A stretch of DNA of 64,000 nucleotides, taken from contig CANLXL010000014.1 of the NCBI GenBank assembly GCA_947495125.1, positions 33,865 through 97,864 of the forward strand. Reading direction: 5' to 3'. The notes beneath the pieces are model-generated. The model was given only the letters and a program-made list of their open reading frames with translations, was not told the DNA's origin and made no database searches. Both the position numbers and the translations under genes were made by a program. The number at the start of each line of letters is the position of its first letter. Position 1 is the first letter of the stretch. Positions 17,528 to 26,835 of the stretch are shown here, in pieces. This stretch comes from an uncultured Flaviramulus sp. GTDB lineage: Bacteria > Bacteroidota > Bacteroidia > Flavobacteriales > Flavobacteriaceae.

Positions 17528-18516
17528 TGAATATTTCAATCGTCATATTAAACTGGAACGGAAAAAAACTATTAGAACAGTTTTTACCTTCTGTTATTTC
17601 TCATTCAAAAGAAGCTACAATCTATGTCGCTGATAATGCCTCTACAGACGATTCTATTGATTTTGTAAGCACCAAATATCCCGCTGTGAAAATCATTCGG
17701 AATAAAGAAAATGGAGGCTACGCGAAAGGATATAACGACGCCCTTAAAGATCTAAAGGAAGATGTTTTTTGCCTACTTAATAGCGATGTTGAAGTCTGTG
17801 AAGGCTGGCTTAATCCAGTCATCGAAACCTTTAACACCTCAACTAATACAGCTATAGTACAGCCTAAATTACTGGATTATAAGCGTAAAAACTACTTTGA
17901 ATATGCCGGAGGTGCCGGAGGGTTTATTGACAAGTATGGCTATCCCTATTGCAGAGGCAGAATTTTTAATACCATTGAAGAAGACTTAGGCCAATATGAC
18001 GATATCGCCGAAATATTTTGGGCCTCGGGAGCCTGTATGTTTATTAGACGTGAGGTATTCTTTGATCTGAACGGATTTGATGAACGTTTCTTCGCGCATA
18101 TGGAAGAAATAGATTTTTGTTGGCGCGCTAAAAATGCAAGCTATCACATCAAGTGTGTTCCAGAATCAAAAGTATACCATGTTGGCGGCGCAACACTAAG
18201 TAATACAAACCCAAAAAAAACTTTTTTAAATTTTAGAAACAGTTTATTTGCGCTCACAAAAAATGCGAAAGGGCAACTCTTTTTTATCTTACTCGTTCGC
18301 TTACTTCTTGATGGTGTCGCAGGTATAAAATTCTTATTGAATTTTAAGCCAACACACACGTTTGCAGTAATAAACGCACATTTTAGCTTCTATAAGCACT
18401 TGGGCTATCTATTAAAATACCGCAAATCTAACCCCAATAGAGTAAATTATTATCAAAGGAAGTCCATAGTTTTTGATTATTTCGTAAATAAAAAGACCAT
18501 TTATAAAAGTTTATAA
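17527..18516 (+). CDS. Family 2 glycosyltransferase
   Basis: 329 residues. The GT-A fold motifs are 'ISIVILNWNGKKLLEQFLPS', 'VADNASTDDS', 'LLNSDVEVCEGW' (the DxD-equivalent metal site) and 'MEEIDFCWRAKN'. The C-terminal 90 residues contain a weakly hydrophobic helix ('LFFILLVRLLLDGVAGIKFL') suggesting membrane association. Proteins of this rhamnosyltransferase-like type add sugars to cell-surface glycans. It is translationally coupled to the preceding HsdR-N-like gene; a functional link is not known. Confidence 0.88.
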   Translation: MNISIVILNWNGKKLLEQFLPSVISHSKEATIYVADNASTDDSIDFVSTKYPAVKIIRNKENGGYAKGYNDALKDLKEDVFCLLNSDVEVCEGWLNPVIETFNTSTNTAIVQPKLLDYKRKNYFEYAGGAGGFIDKYGYPYCRGRIFNTIEEDLGQYDDIAEIFWASGACMFIRREVFFDLNGFDERFFAHMEEIDFCWRAKNASYHIKCVPESKVYHVGGATLSNTNPKKTFLNFRNSLFALTKNAKGQLFFILLVRLLLDGVAGIKFLLNFKPTHTFAVINAHFSFYKHLGYLLKYRKSNPNRVNYYQRKSIVFDYFVNKKTIYKSL

Positions 18517-18615
18517 ATAGTTAGCAAAAGTTTTGTTAACAATGCCACAATAAAGGGTTTTTTGCATACTTTTGTTAAAATCAACAAAAACAGGAATTTT
18601 AATCCAATATTAATT

Positions 18616-19452
18616 ATGAAAAAAGTTTTATTACTTAGTTTATCCGCTATGTTTATACTAAGTTCATGTGTTTCTAAAAAAGAATTCACAGATCTTCAAG
18701 CCAAACAAAAAGAAACTCAAGATTTATTAAATTCTGCCACAGTTAAATTAAATTCCTGTATTGCAGATAAAGCATCGGCCACGGCCAGAGCAAATGCCTT
18801 AGAAGAACAGATTGCCGATTTAAGAAAAAGCAATGACAATTTACAGGTTTTGTCGGCTAAAGGTGCTAGTAATATCGAAAAGACGCTTGAAAGTATGAAA
18901 GAGAAGGATCTTAAAATCACACGCCTTCAAGATGCCATTACTAAAAAAGACAGTGTTACTTTAGCATTGGTTACAAGCTTAAAACGTGAGGTAGGCATAA
19001 ATGATCCGGATATTGAAGTGAACGTAGAAAAAGGTGTTGTATTTATTTCTATTGCAGATAAACTTTTATTTAAAAGCGGTAGTTATATTGTAACGGCTGA
19101 AGCTAAAAATGTTCTTGCAAAAGTTGCTAAAGTAGTTAATAGCAAGCCAGATTTTGAATGTATGGTGGAAGGACATACCGATAGCAGATCTTACCAAAAA
19201 GGAGATTTATTAGACAACTGGGATTTAAGTGTTAAACGCTCTACTTCTATCATTAGAGTTTTAGAAACTTTAGACGTAAACCCGAGCCAGTTAATTGCTG
19301 CAGGGCGTAGTTCTTATGTGCCGTTAGTTGATAATGACACTGCTGAAAACAGAGCAAAAAACAGACGTACTCGTATTGTGGTACTTCCAAAAATCGATCA
19401 GTTCTATGACATGATTGAAAAAGAAATGAAGAACCTTGAAGCTAGTAATTAA
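18616..19452 (+). CDS. OmpA family peptidoglycan-associated lipoprotein
   Basis: 278 residues from the ATG at 18616, chosen because it starts a clean lipoprotein signal (MKKVLLLSLSAMFILSSCVS, Cys 18). Residues of about 25-125 are a coiled coil ('ARANALEEQIADLRKSNDNL'). The C-terminal OmpA domain has 'CMVEGHTDSRSYQ', 'DNWDLSVKRSTSIIRVLE' and 'NRRTRIVVLPK', the peptidoglycan (diaminopimelate) binding set. It should tether the outer membrane to the cell wall. A TACTTTTG -7-like box at 18567-18574 lies at a good distance, but no matching -33 is clear. A strong terminator follows. Confidence 0.9.
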   Translation: MKKVLLLSLSAMFILSSCVSKKEFTDLQAKQKETQDLLNSATVKLNSCIADKASATARANALEEQIADLRKSNDNLQVLSAKGASNIEKTLESMKEKDLKITRLQDAITKKDSVTLALVTSLKREVGINDPDIEVNVEKGVVFISIADKLLFKSGSYIVTAEAKNVLAKVAKVVNSKPDFECMVEGHTDSRSYQKGDLLDNWDLSVKRSTSIIRVLETLDVNPSQLIAAGRSSYVPLVDNDTAENRAKNRRTRIVVLPKIDQFYDMIEKEMKNLEASN

Positions 19453-19470
19453 TTAGATTTCAAATTCATA

Positions 19471-19508
19471 TACAAAAAAAACTCAGCCTTTCGGTTGAGT
19501 TTTTTTGT
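19471..19508. terminator. Bidirectional rho-independent terminator
   Basis: AAAAAAAACTCAGCC-TTTC-GGTTGAGTTTTTTT: a 9-bp stem with A and T runs on both sides. It lies between the OmpA lipoprotein and the convergent Sua5-type gene and could stop both. Confidence 0.85.
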
Positions 19509-19530
19509 ATATAATATAAATTCGATAGGC

Positions 19531-20151
19531 TTAAAAAATCTCTAAACTCCCCTTCCCTTCACGAATAATCACCGGTTCCTCTTCAGATAAATCTATAACT
19601 GTCGAGGGTTCGTTATCACCATAACCACCATCTATAACCAAATCAACCAAATCGTTCCATTTTTCTAAAATAAGTTCCGGATCCGTGGTGTATTCCAGAA
19701 CCTCATCATCATCACGTATAGATGTAGAAACTATAGGGTTTCCAAGCTGATTTACAAGATCCAAAACGATGTTATTATCGGGAACACGTATCCCTACCGT
19801 TTTCTTTTTTTTGAAAGGATTGGGCAATGTTTTTGCTCCGGGAAGAATAAAGGTATAAGGTCCCGGCAATGCTCTTTTTAAAATTTTGAATGTCGACGTA
19901 TCAATCTGCTTAACGTAATCACTTAAATTACTTAAATCATAACATATAAAAGAAAAATTAGCCTTTTCCAGTTTGACCTGCTTAATTTTGGCGATACGCT
20001 CTAAAGCTTTTATATTCGTAATATCGCATCCCAAACCATAAACGGTATCAGTCGGGTAAATAATAATCCCGCCGCGTTTAAGCACCGTTATCACCTTCTC
20101 AATCTCTCGTGGATTAGGATTTTCTTCATAAATTCTTAAATATTCAGCCAT
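19531..20151 (-). CDS. Sua5/YciO/YrdC family protein (L-threonylcarbamoyladenylate synthase)
   Basis: 206 residues, the length of the single-domain YrdC/YciO type without the Sua5 C-terminal domain. The N-terminal block 'GGIIIYPTDTVYGLGCDI', 'RALPGPYTFILPG' and 'GNPIVSTSIRDDDE' are the nucleotide and threonine-binding features of the family. The family makes the threonylcarbamoyl-AMP used for t6A37 in tRNA. The Ser-Thr-Ser pocket fits; whether it is the main TsaC or a YciO paralogue cannot be settled here. Confidence 0.87.
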   Translation of the reverse strand: MAEYLRIYEENPNPREIEKVITVLKRGGIIIYPTDTVYGLGCDITNIKALERIAKIKQVKLEKANFSFICYDLSNLSDYVKQIDTSTFKILKRALPGPYTFILPGAKTLPNPFKKKKTVGIRVPDNNIVLDLVNQLGNPIVSTSIRDDDEVLEYTTDPELILEKWNDLVDLVIDGGYGDNEPSTVIDLSEEEPVIIREGKGSLEIF

Positions 20152-20199
20152 AATATTTAAATTGCATTATCGTTTACAAAGTAAATACTATTTTTTATA

Positions 20200-21060
20200 A
20201 TGAGGCTATATAATACTTGTGGTTTGATTTTTCTTATTGTGATGTTTTTCAATTGCTCCAATGAAAGTGCGATTGAAGACCCTAATACCGAAATTGACCC
20301 TTCCAAATATTATCAGGAATTGAATATCTCATATGGAAATGATACGAATCAAAAATTCGATTTGTATTTGCCGGCCAACCGAACAGAAAACACTAAAATT
20401 ATGGTTTTAGTCCATGGAGGCGGCTGGTCTTCGGGTGATAAAAGTGATATGAATCTCATTAAAGATTTATTACGTCAAGATATTCCGAATATGGCGATTG
20501 CAAATATCAACTATAGACTGGCTGACGAAGACCATCAGCCATATCCCATGCAAATCGAAGACATCACCAGTGTTATTAACTACCTAAAAGACAACAAAGT
20601 AAAATACTCCATTTCTGAAACCTTAGGATTTATAGGCACCAGTGCCGGAGCTCACCTTTCACTACTTTGGAGTTATGCGTTCGACACCAACAGTAACACA
20701 AATATGGTTTGCAGTATTGTTGGCCCAACCAATTTTACAGATCCTGCTTATTTGAATAATACTGATCCTGACTTACAAGCCCTTATTGATATTTACGGAC
20801 TAAACCCCGCCATACCATTTTTAGAAGAGATAAGTCCTTTACACCAGGCGACGTCTGACGCTCCTCCTACGATCTTATTTTATGGAGGACAAGACCCGTT
20901 AATTCCAACCACCCAAGGCACAGGGATGCGAGATAAACTTCAAAATCTTGGAGTTACTCATGAATTCACGTTATATCCGGATGCCGGACACGGATGGGTA
21001 GGCTTAGAATTGATAGACACCTGGACAAAGCTTAAACTTTTCATAAATAATCATTTATGA
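20200..21060 (+). CDS. Alpha/beta hydrolase lipoprotein (esterase/lipase-like)
   Basis: 286 residues with a lipoprotein signal (FLIVMFFNCSNE). The hormone-sensitive-lipase-like oxyanion motif 'VLVHGGGWSSGDK', nucleophile elbow 'IGTSAGAH', acid in 'YGGQDPLIP' and His in 'PDAGHGWVG' give a complete Ser-Asp-His triad. It is probably an esterase anchored in an outer or inner membrane leaflet facing the periplasm. Substrate unknown. It is followed 43 nt later by the retropepsin-like gene on the same strand. Confidence 0.85.
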   Translation: MRLYNTCGLIFLIVMFFNCSNESAIEDPNTEIDPSKYYQELNISYGNDTNQKFDLYLPANRTENTKIMVLVHGGGWSSGDKSDMNLIKDLLRQDIPNMAIANINYRLADEDHQPYPMQIEDITSVINYLKDNKVKYSISETLGFIGTSAGAHLSLLWSYAFDTNSNTNMVCSIVGPTNFTDPAYLNNTDPDLQALIDIYGLNPAIPFLEEISPLHQATSDAPPTILFYGGQDPLIPTTQGTGMRDKLQNLGVTHEFTLYPDAGHGWVGLELIDTWTKLKLFINNHL

Positions 21061-21103
21061 TGTAAATTTTGTAACATTTCATAATTATATTAGTCTTAAT
21101 ATT

Positions 21104-22069
21104 ATGCTAAGACGCTTTTCATTCATAACGCTTTGTATTCTTAATATGCATTTGGTTTTCGCGATCGATGGTAATAGAAAAGCCATTCATTTTCCTGAGG
21201 CGGAAATTTTAAATGAATACACCACCAGAATTCCGTTTAAACTCATTGATCATTTAATTGTCGTTGAAGCCGAATTATTGAACAATAAGGGAAACTTCAT
21301 CATCGATACCGGGTCTGAAACTTTAATATTGAATAGTGGTCATTTTCCAAAGATGTATGCGCATCAAAAAACGTTTAAGAAAACGTCAGGTGTATTGCAG
21401 TCTATTGAAAACACCTATGAAAAACGCGTAAAAGAATTTGTCCTTCAAAGCTTCAGATTGGAAAATAAGAATTCCGATGTGATAGACCTATCGCATATTG
21501 AAAACAGCAAGAAAATAAAACTTCTGGGCATTATTGGCTACAGCATATTAAAAGATTATGAAATCTTTGTTGATATGCACTTGAATCAAATCACACTTAC
21601 CAAGGTGGATGCCTTTGGCAATAAACTCGATAAGCATGTGTATTTAGAAAAAATCACGGATAGTATTCATTTTACATTAAAGGAACATACTATCGTTCTA
21701 CAGGGCTCCATAAATGGACAAAATGTAAAATTCGGCTTGGATACTGCTGCGGAATTTAACCAAATAAGCAAAAGTGTCAATAAAAAAGCTTTAAAATATT
21801 TTATTCCAAAAAAGCGATTAAAGTTAATTGGTGCGGGTAATAAGAAAATTGAGGTTTTGGCAGGGAAATTGCACCGTGTTAAGTTAAATGAGTCTGTTTA
21901 TTTTGGCCCTATGCTCACCGTTTTAACAAATTTAAACAAAATGAACGAGGCCTTTGGGACGGATTTAGATGGCATTCTGGGTTATGAATTCTTCGCTCAA
22001 AAAAGAACGATCATTAATTACCAAAAAGAACGCTTATATTTTGTAGATTACCCCTTAAAAACACAGTGA
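21104..22069 (+). CDS. Retropepsin-like aspartic protease with signal peptide
   Basis: 321 residues with a signal peptide. Two pepsin/retropepsin half-motifs are visible: 'NFIIDTGSETLIL' near residue 66 and 'KFGLDTAAEFNQIS' near residue 209, where the second has DTA instead of DTG; 'GILGYEFF' and 'GIIGYSILKDY' are the matching hydrophobic-hydrophobic-Gly elements. So a single chain carries both lobes. The stop codon overlaps the GTG start of the next gene (GTGA), implying translational coupling. Likely periplasmic; target unknown. Confidence 0.78.
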   Translation: MLRRFSFITLCILNMHLVFAIDGNRKAIHFPEAEILNEYTTRIPFKLIDHLIVVEAELLNNKGNFIIDTGSETLILNSGHFPKMYAHQKTFKKTSGVLQSIENTYEKRVKEFVLQSFRLENKNSDVIDLSHIENSKKIKLLGIIGYSILKDYEIFVDMHLNQITLTKVDAFGNKLDKHVYLEKITDSIHFTLKEHTIVLQGSINGQNVKFGLDTAAEFNQISKSVNKKALKYFIPKKRLKLIGAGNKKIEVLAGKLHRVKLNESVYFGPMLTVLTNLNKMNEAFGTDLDGILGYEFFAQKRTIINYQKERLYFVDYPLKTQ

Positions 22070-23034
22070 AATCATTATTATCACATATCATCATTTTAGT
22101 CTTTGCCATGATAAGCTTAAATTCTAATGCCCAAAAAGACAACTTTAAGGGTTATAGAATTGAAGGTGATACCATTGTGTTTTCTTTTAACAAAAATGAT
22201 TACAAAAAAGCTACAAACGATTATCGCGGAAACAAACGTGATTTTGATGATCTGGATATCGAAAACGTTGTGGTTTCCGGTGAATTCAATAACTGGTCAA
22301 AGGATAAATGGTATATGACCAAAGTTGACGAAAACAACTATGAATTAAGGAAAAGCATTCATGATTTTACCGATGAATTTTCCTGGGAGTTTAAGTTTGT
22401 TGTTAACAATGAATACTGGGCAGAACCCACAAAAAGAGACGGCAATATCGCCAAAGCGACAAAACATGGAAAAAGACTATACGGTGTCTATAATTTAAAA
22501 ATGTATCTGGCACACCCTAATGAAAAAGGCAATGCTCATTTCAAACTAAACGGTTATAAAAATGCTAAAAAAGTCATTGTAGCAGGTTCTTTCAATAAAT
22601 GGGATGAGCATCTCTTTAAAATGGATAAAGTTGATGATGGCTGGGAACTCACTTTAAAAATAAAACCGGGGGTATACCAATATCGGTTTATAGTGGATGG
22701 GCAGTGGATGGAAGATCCCGATAATCCAAATAAAACGAAAAACGAGTACCACGAATACAATTCATTAATAGACATTAAAGCCTATACCGCGTTTAAGCTT
22801 AGAGGATATACCAATGCTACCAAAGTAATTCTAGCGGGTTCTTTCAACAATTGGAATGAACACGATTTCGAAATGCGAAAAATGGATTATGGCTGGAAAT
22901 ATGTGGTTCCCCTTTCGGGTGGCAAACACCATTATAAGTTTATTGTCGACGGGAAATGGATTTTAGATCCTAATAACGCCGTAAAAGAATATGCTAATGA
23001 CGGCCATATTAATTCGGTTTGCATGGTAAAATAA
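22066..23034 (+). CDS. Triple glycogen-binding (CBM48/AMPK-like) domain protein, secreted
   Basis: 322 residues from a GTG start overlapping the previous gene, with a signal peptide ending near 'NSNAQKD'. Three CBM48/AMPK-glycogen-binding-like repeats follow: 'VVVSGEFNNWSKDKWYMTKV' (about 65), 'VIVAGSFNKWDEHLFKMDKV' (about 170) and 'VILAGSFNNWNEHDFEMRKM' (about 255), each ending in 'F.VDG.W..DP' or a close variant. No catalytic domain is present. The repeats suggest binding of an alpha-glucan or, as in some periplasmic members, a protein scaffold role. Coupling to the retropepsin-like gene suggests the two products work together. Confidence 0.82.
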   Translation: MKSLLSHIIILVFAMISLNSNAQKDNFKGYRIEGDTIVFSFNKNDYKKATNDYRGNKRDFDDLDIENVVVSGEFNNWSKDKWYMTKVDENNYELRKSIHDFTDEFSWEFKFVVNNEYWAEPTKRDGNIAKATKHGKRLYGVYNLKMYLAHPNEKGNAHFKLNGYKNAKKVIVAGSFNKWDEHLFKMDKVDDGWELTLKIKPGVYQYRFIVDGQWMEDPDNPNKTKNEYHEYNSLIDIKAYTAFKLRGYTNATKVILAGSFNNWNEHDFEMRKMDYGWKYVVPLSGGKHHYKFIVDGKWILDPNNAVKEYANDGHINSVCMVK

Positions 23035-23058
23035 CTCCCTTCTCGAACCCGTAAGGTC

Positions 23059-25425
23059 TTAACCCACTACTTCCAATTTAGCGAAACGCAACAATAACTT
23101 TTTAACACCACCATGCTGAAAATTAATTTCGGCCTTAACATCGGCACCTCCGCCTTCTATTTTAAGGACTTCACCGGTGCCAAAGCGGATATGCTTAACG
23201 ATATTACCAACGGCCAATTTGCTATCAAATAAATTAGTTTTCGAACCATCAGTCTTAGAGACCGGCTTTAAGTTTTTTGGTGTTGTCACCTGAAATTTAG
23301 CAGGTTCAGACTTCGACGTACTTCCTTTTTTCAATACGGCTTGTTTCGGTGGTTTAAATCTAATTTTACTAGGATCTGCGCGCTTACTTGTTACCGGAGG
23401 GGTATCTCCAAAAATATCCGCATCAAGCATAGGGTTGAATCGACGTTCTTCAACAGGCGTAAGCACTTCTAAATATTGATCGTCTATTTCTTCAATAAAG
23501 CGACTGGGTTCAGAATCTATAAGTTTCCCCCAGCGATACCGCGATAAGGCATAGGTTAAATAGGCCTGTTTTTCGGCACGTGTCAAAGCCACATAAAAAA
23601 GCCTTCGCTCCTCCTCCAACTCGCTTCGTGTATTCATACTCATGGCACTGGGAAACAAATCCTCCTCCAAACCTACAATAAACACATATGGAAATTCTAA
23701 TCCTTTGGCCAAATGTATGGTCATTAAAGCAACGTGGTCTGCATCGCCTTTATCTGCATCCAAATCGGTCGCCAATGCCACATCTTCTAAAAATTCAGCT
23801 AAGGAACCCGTAGTATCAGCCAATTCTTTTTGCCCCTCTACAAAGTCTTTCATACCATTTAGAAGCTCCTCAATATTCTCCATTCTAGTAACTCCCTCCG
23901 GCGTGCCATCTTTGCCAAATTCCCGTATTAAACCACTTGTTTTGGTAACGTGTTCTGCCAAGTCAAACACATCGGCAGTCTGATTTAATACCTGATAACT
24001 TTCGATAAGGGTCACAAAATTCTGCAGCTTTGTTTTAGTCCCCGAATTAACCTTTACATCCGTTTTTTCAATATGCTTCATCACCTCAAAAATGGTACGA
24101 TTATACCCATTTGCTGAAACAATCAATTTATCAATGGTCGTTTGCCCTATACCTCGAGGCGGGAAATTAATGATCCGCTTCAGAGCTTCTTCGTCGGCGG
24201 GATTTATAATTAACCGCAAATAGGACAATACGTCCTTAATTTCCTTACGTTGATAAAACGATAAGCCCCCATAGATCCTATACTTAATATCCCGTTTACG
24301 CAGGGCATCTTCAATGGCTCTTGATTGTGCATTGGTTCGGTACAAAATGGCAAAATCACTGTTCTTCAGCTGGTGATTCATTTTGTTTTCAAAAATAGTG
24401 CTCGCAACATAGCGGCCTTCATCACCATCAGTTAAAGAACGATTTACTTTGATCTTAGCGCCCTCATCATTCGCTGTCCAAACCACCTTATCCAGTTTGG
24501 TTTGATTCTTATCTATAATCGAATTTGCTGCGTTTACAATGTTTTTCGTAGATCGATAATTCTGCTCCAATCGAAATACTTTAACATCGTCATAATCCTT
24601 TTGAAAATTCAAAATATTATTAATATTGGCGCCACGAAATGCATAAATACTCTGTGCATCATCCCCCACTACACATATGTTTTGAAACTTATCGGACAAT
24701 GCGCGAACAATTAAATATTGAGAATGGTTGGTATCCTGATACTCATCAACCAGAATATACTTAAATCGGTTCTGATATTTAGCCAATACTTCGGGAAACC
24801 TGGTAAGTAATTCGTTGGTCTTCAATAATAAATCATCGAAATCCATCGCTCCGGCCTTAAAACAGCGTTCTACATAAGCCTTATAGATTTCACCCATACG
24901 AGGTCTTCTCGCCATAGCATCAGCTTCTATCAGCTCTGGATTACTAAAGTAGGCCTTAACTGTAATCAAACTATTTTTATAAGATGAAATTCGGGAACGT
25001 ACTTGCTTGTATTTATAAATATCCTTATCAAGACCCATTTCCTTGATAATAGACGCAATCAATCGATCGGAATCCTGAGTATCATAAATCGTAAAATTGC
25101 TTGGATAGCCTAAACGATCTGCCTCGATACGTAAAATTTTTGCAAACACCGAGTGAAATGTTCCCATCCATAAATTCTTAGCTTCACTATCACCAACAAT
25201 AGTTGCAATACGCTCTTTCATTTCACGCGCCGCTTTATTAGTAAAGGTCAGCGACAAAATATTAAATGCATCAACACCCTGACTCATCAAATACGCGATT
25301 CTATAAGTCAGTACCCGTGTTTTCCCAGAACCTGCTCCGGCAATAATAATCATAGGCCCTTCCTTTTGTATGGTAGGCTCTAGCTGTGCGTCGTTTAGCT
25401 GACTTAAGTACTTCTCCAATTCCAT
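23059..25425 (-). CDS. UvrD/PcrA-type ATP-dependent DNA helicase
   Basis: 788 residues, close to UvrD/PcrA. SF1A motifs in order: 'MIIIAGAGSGKTRVLTYRIA' (Walker A), 'ILVDEYQDTNHSQYLIV' (Walker B), 'VGDDAQSIYAFRGA', 'FRLEQNYRSTKNI', 'MTIHLAKGLEFPYVFIVGLE' and 'LFYVALTRAEKQAYLTYA'. The C-terminal 60 residues contain the PcrA/UvrD Tudor-like region ('IVKHIRFGTGEVLKIEGGGA'), which in relatives contacts RNA polymerase. It unwinds DNA 3'-5' in repair. UvrD and PcrA cannot be told apart by eye. Confidence 0.94.
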   Translation of the reverse strand: MELEKYLSQLNDAQLEPTIQKEGPMIIIAGAGSGKTRVLTYRIAYLMSQGVDAFNILSLTFTNKAAREMKERIATIVGDSEAKNLWMGTFHSVFAKILRIEADRLGYPSNFTIYDTQDSDRLIASIIKEMGLDKDIYKYKQVRSRISSYKNSLITVKAYFSNPELIEADAMARRPRMGEIYKAYVERCFKAGAMDFDDLLLKTNELLTRFPEVLAKYQNRFKYILVDEYQDTNHSQYLIVRALSDKFQNICVVGDDAQSIYAFRGANINNILNFQKDYDDVKVFRLEQNYRSTKNIVNAANSIIDKNQTKLDKVVWTANDEGAKIKVNRSLTDGDEGRYVASTIFENKMNHQLKNSDFAILYRTNAQSRAIEDALRKRDIKYRIYGGLSFYQRKEIKDVLSYLRLIINPADEEALKRIINFPPRGIGQTTIDKLIVSANGYNRTIFEVMKHIEKTDVKVNSGTKTKLQNFVTLIESYQVLNQTADVFDLAEHVTKTSGLIREFGKDGTPEGVTRMENIEELLNGMKDFVEGQKELADTTGSLAEFLEDVALATDLDADKGDADHVALMTIHLAKGLEFPYVFIVGLEEDLFPSAMSMNTRSELEEERRLFYVALTRAEKQAYLTYALSRYRWGKLIDSEPSRFIEEIDDQYLEVLTPVEERRFNPMLDADIFGDTPPVTSKRADPSKIRFKPPKQAVLKKGSTSKSEPAKFQVTTPKNLKPVSKTDGSKTNLFDSKLAVGNIVKHIRFGTGEVLKIEGGGADVKAEINFQHGGVKKLLLRFAKLEVVG

Positions 25426-25559
25426 TTCATTTTAAGATGTGAAAATAACCAATGTTCGGCTTTTAACTAGGCGGATTTATTAATAATTATAAACAATTCA
25501 CAGATCACTCTTATTTTATTAAAATTTGAATATCTTTAAGCTTCAATTTTTAATTTATA

Positions 25560-26834
25560 ATGATGAAATACTATCTATTTCTTTTTGTTTCCTTAGCAAT
25601 GATTAGTTCTTACGGACAAAACAATTTAGAACAACAGTTTATAGATATTGAGGCAAAAGTGATAGAATGGCGACGCTATTTTCATCAAAACCCCGAACTT
25701 TCAAATCGCGAATTTAAAACCGCTGAAAAGATTGCAGAACATTTAAAATCTTTAGGTCTGAAGGTACAAACCGGCATTGCAAAAACAGGAGTGGTAGCGA
25801 TATTAAAAGGAAATACACCGGGTAAAGTTATTGCATTAAGAGCCGATATTGATGCACTACCCGTCACTGAAAGAAATGAGCTCCCTTTTAAGTCGGAAGT
25901 CAAAACCACCTTTTTAAACACCGAAACCGGTGTTATGCATGCTTGCGGGCATGATACACATACGGCCATTTTAATGGGTGCTGCCGAAATTCTTACAAAA
26001 AACAAAGATAAGATTAAAGGCACGGTGAAATTTATTTTTCAACCCGCAGAAGAAGGTCCGCCGCCCGGTGAAGAAGGTGGTGCCAAACTCATGATTAAAG
26101 AAGGTGTTCTAGAAAATCCGAAAGTCGACGCTATTTTTGGCCTGCACATTCGTTCCAATTACGATGTTGGTACGATACATTATAAAAAAGGAGGTATTAT
26201 GGCTTCGGTTGAACGTTTTGTTATAAACGTGAAAGGTAAGCAAACGCATGGCGGAAGACCATGGCAAGGTGTTGATCCAATTTTAATATCAGCCAAAATT
26301 ATTGATGGTTTACAGACCATTGTGAGTCGAGAATCCAAATTGGTAGATGAAGCAGCCGTTATAACCGTTGGAAAAATTACAGCGGGGACACGTTTTAACA
26401 TCATCCCGGAAAGTGCTGAACTTATTGGCACGGTTAGAACATTGGATCCTAAAATGAAGGCTCATATTGAAAAACGCATGACTGAAATGGTAACCACTTT
26501 AGCCAAAGCCTATGGGGGTGAGGCGAGCATCAGCTTTCAAAATAATACAGCCATTACCTACAATGATTTTGATCTTGTTGATAAGATGCTCCCCTCTTTA
26601 CAAAAAGTTGCCGGAGCTCAAAATGTACGATTAAGAAAAGCCACGACCGGAGGTGAAGACTTCTCATATTTCCAAGAGCTGGTACCCGGGTTTTATTTCT
26701 TTTTAGGCGGCATGACTCCGGGCAATAAAGAAGCGTTTCCTCATCATACACCCGACTTTCAAATTGATGAAAGCGGCATGCTTTTAGGCGTCAAAGCCTT
26801 AACTCAAATTACGTTTGACTACTTAAATAATTAA
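25560..26834 (+). CDS. M20 family metallo-amidohydrolase (HipO/AmhX-like), exported
   Basis: 424 residues with a signal peptide ('MISSYGQNN'). Metal ligands are 'HACGHDTHTAILMG' (two His), 'FQPAEEGPPPGEEGGA' (catalytic Glu and metal Glu), 'GLHIRSNYDVG' (His) and 'FPHHTPDF' (C-terminal His). The 'RRYFHQNPELSNREF' N-terminus is typical of the amino-acid amidohydrolase/hippuricase branch. It should hydrolyse N-acyl amino acids or similar amides in the periplasm. It ends 1 nt before the next gene starts. Confidence 0.92.
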   Translation: MMKYYLFLFVSLAMISSYGQNNLEQQFIDIEAKVIEWRRYFHQNPELSNREFKTAEKIAEHLKSLGLKVQTGIAKTGVVAILKGNTPGKVIALRADIDALPVTERNELPFKSEVKTTFLNTETGVMHACGHDTHTAILMGAAEILTKNKDKIKGTVKFIFQPAEEGPPPGEEGGAKLMIKEGVLENPKVDAIFGLHIRSNYDVGTIHYKKGGIMASVERFVINVKGKQTHGGRPWQGVDPILISAKIIDGLQTIVSRESKLVDEAAVITVGKITAGTRFNIIPESAELIGTVRTLDPKMKAHIEKRMTEMVTTLAKAYGGEASISFQNNTAITYNDFDLVDKMLPSLQKVAGAQNVRLRKATTGGEDFSYFQELVPGFYFFLGGMTPGNKEAFPHHTPDFQIDESGMLLGVKALTQITFDYLNN

Positions 26835-26835
26835 C

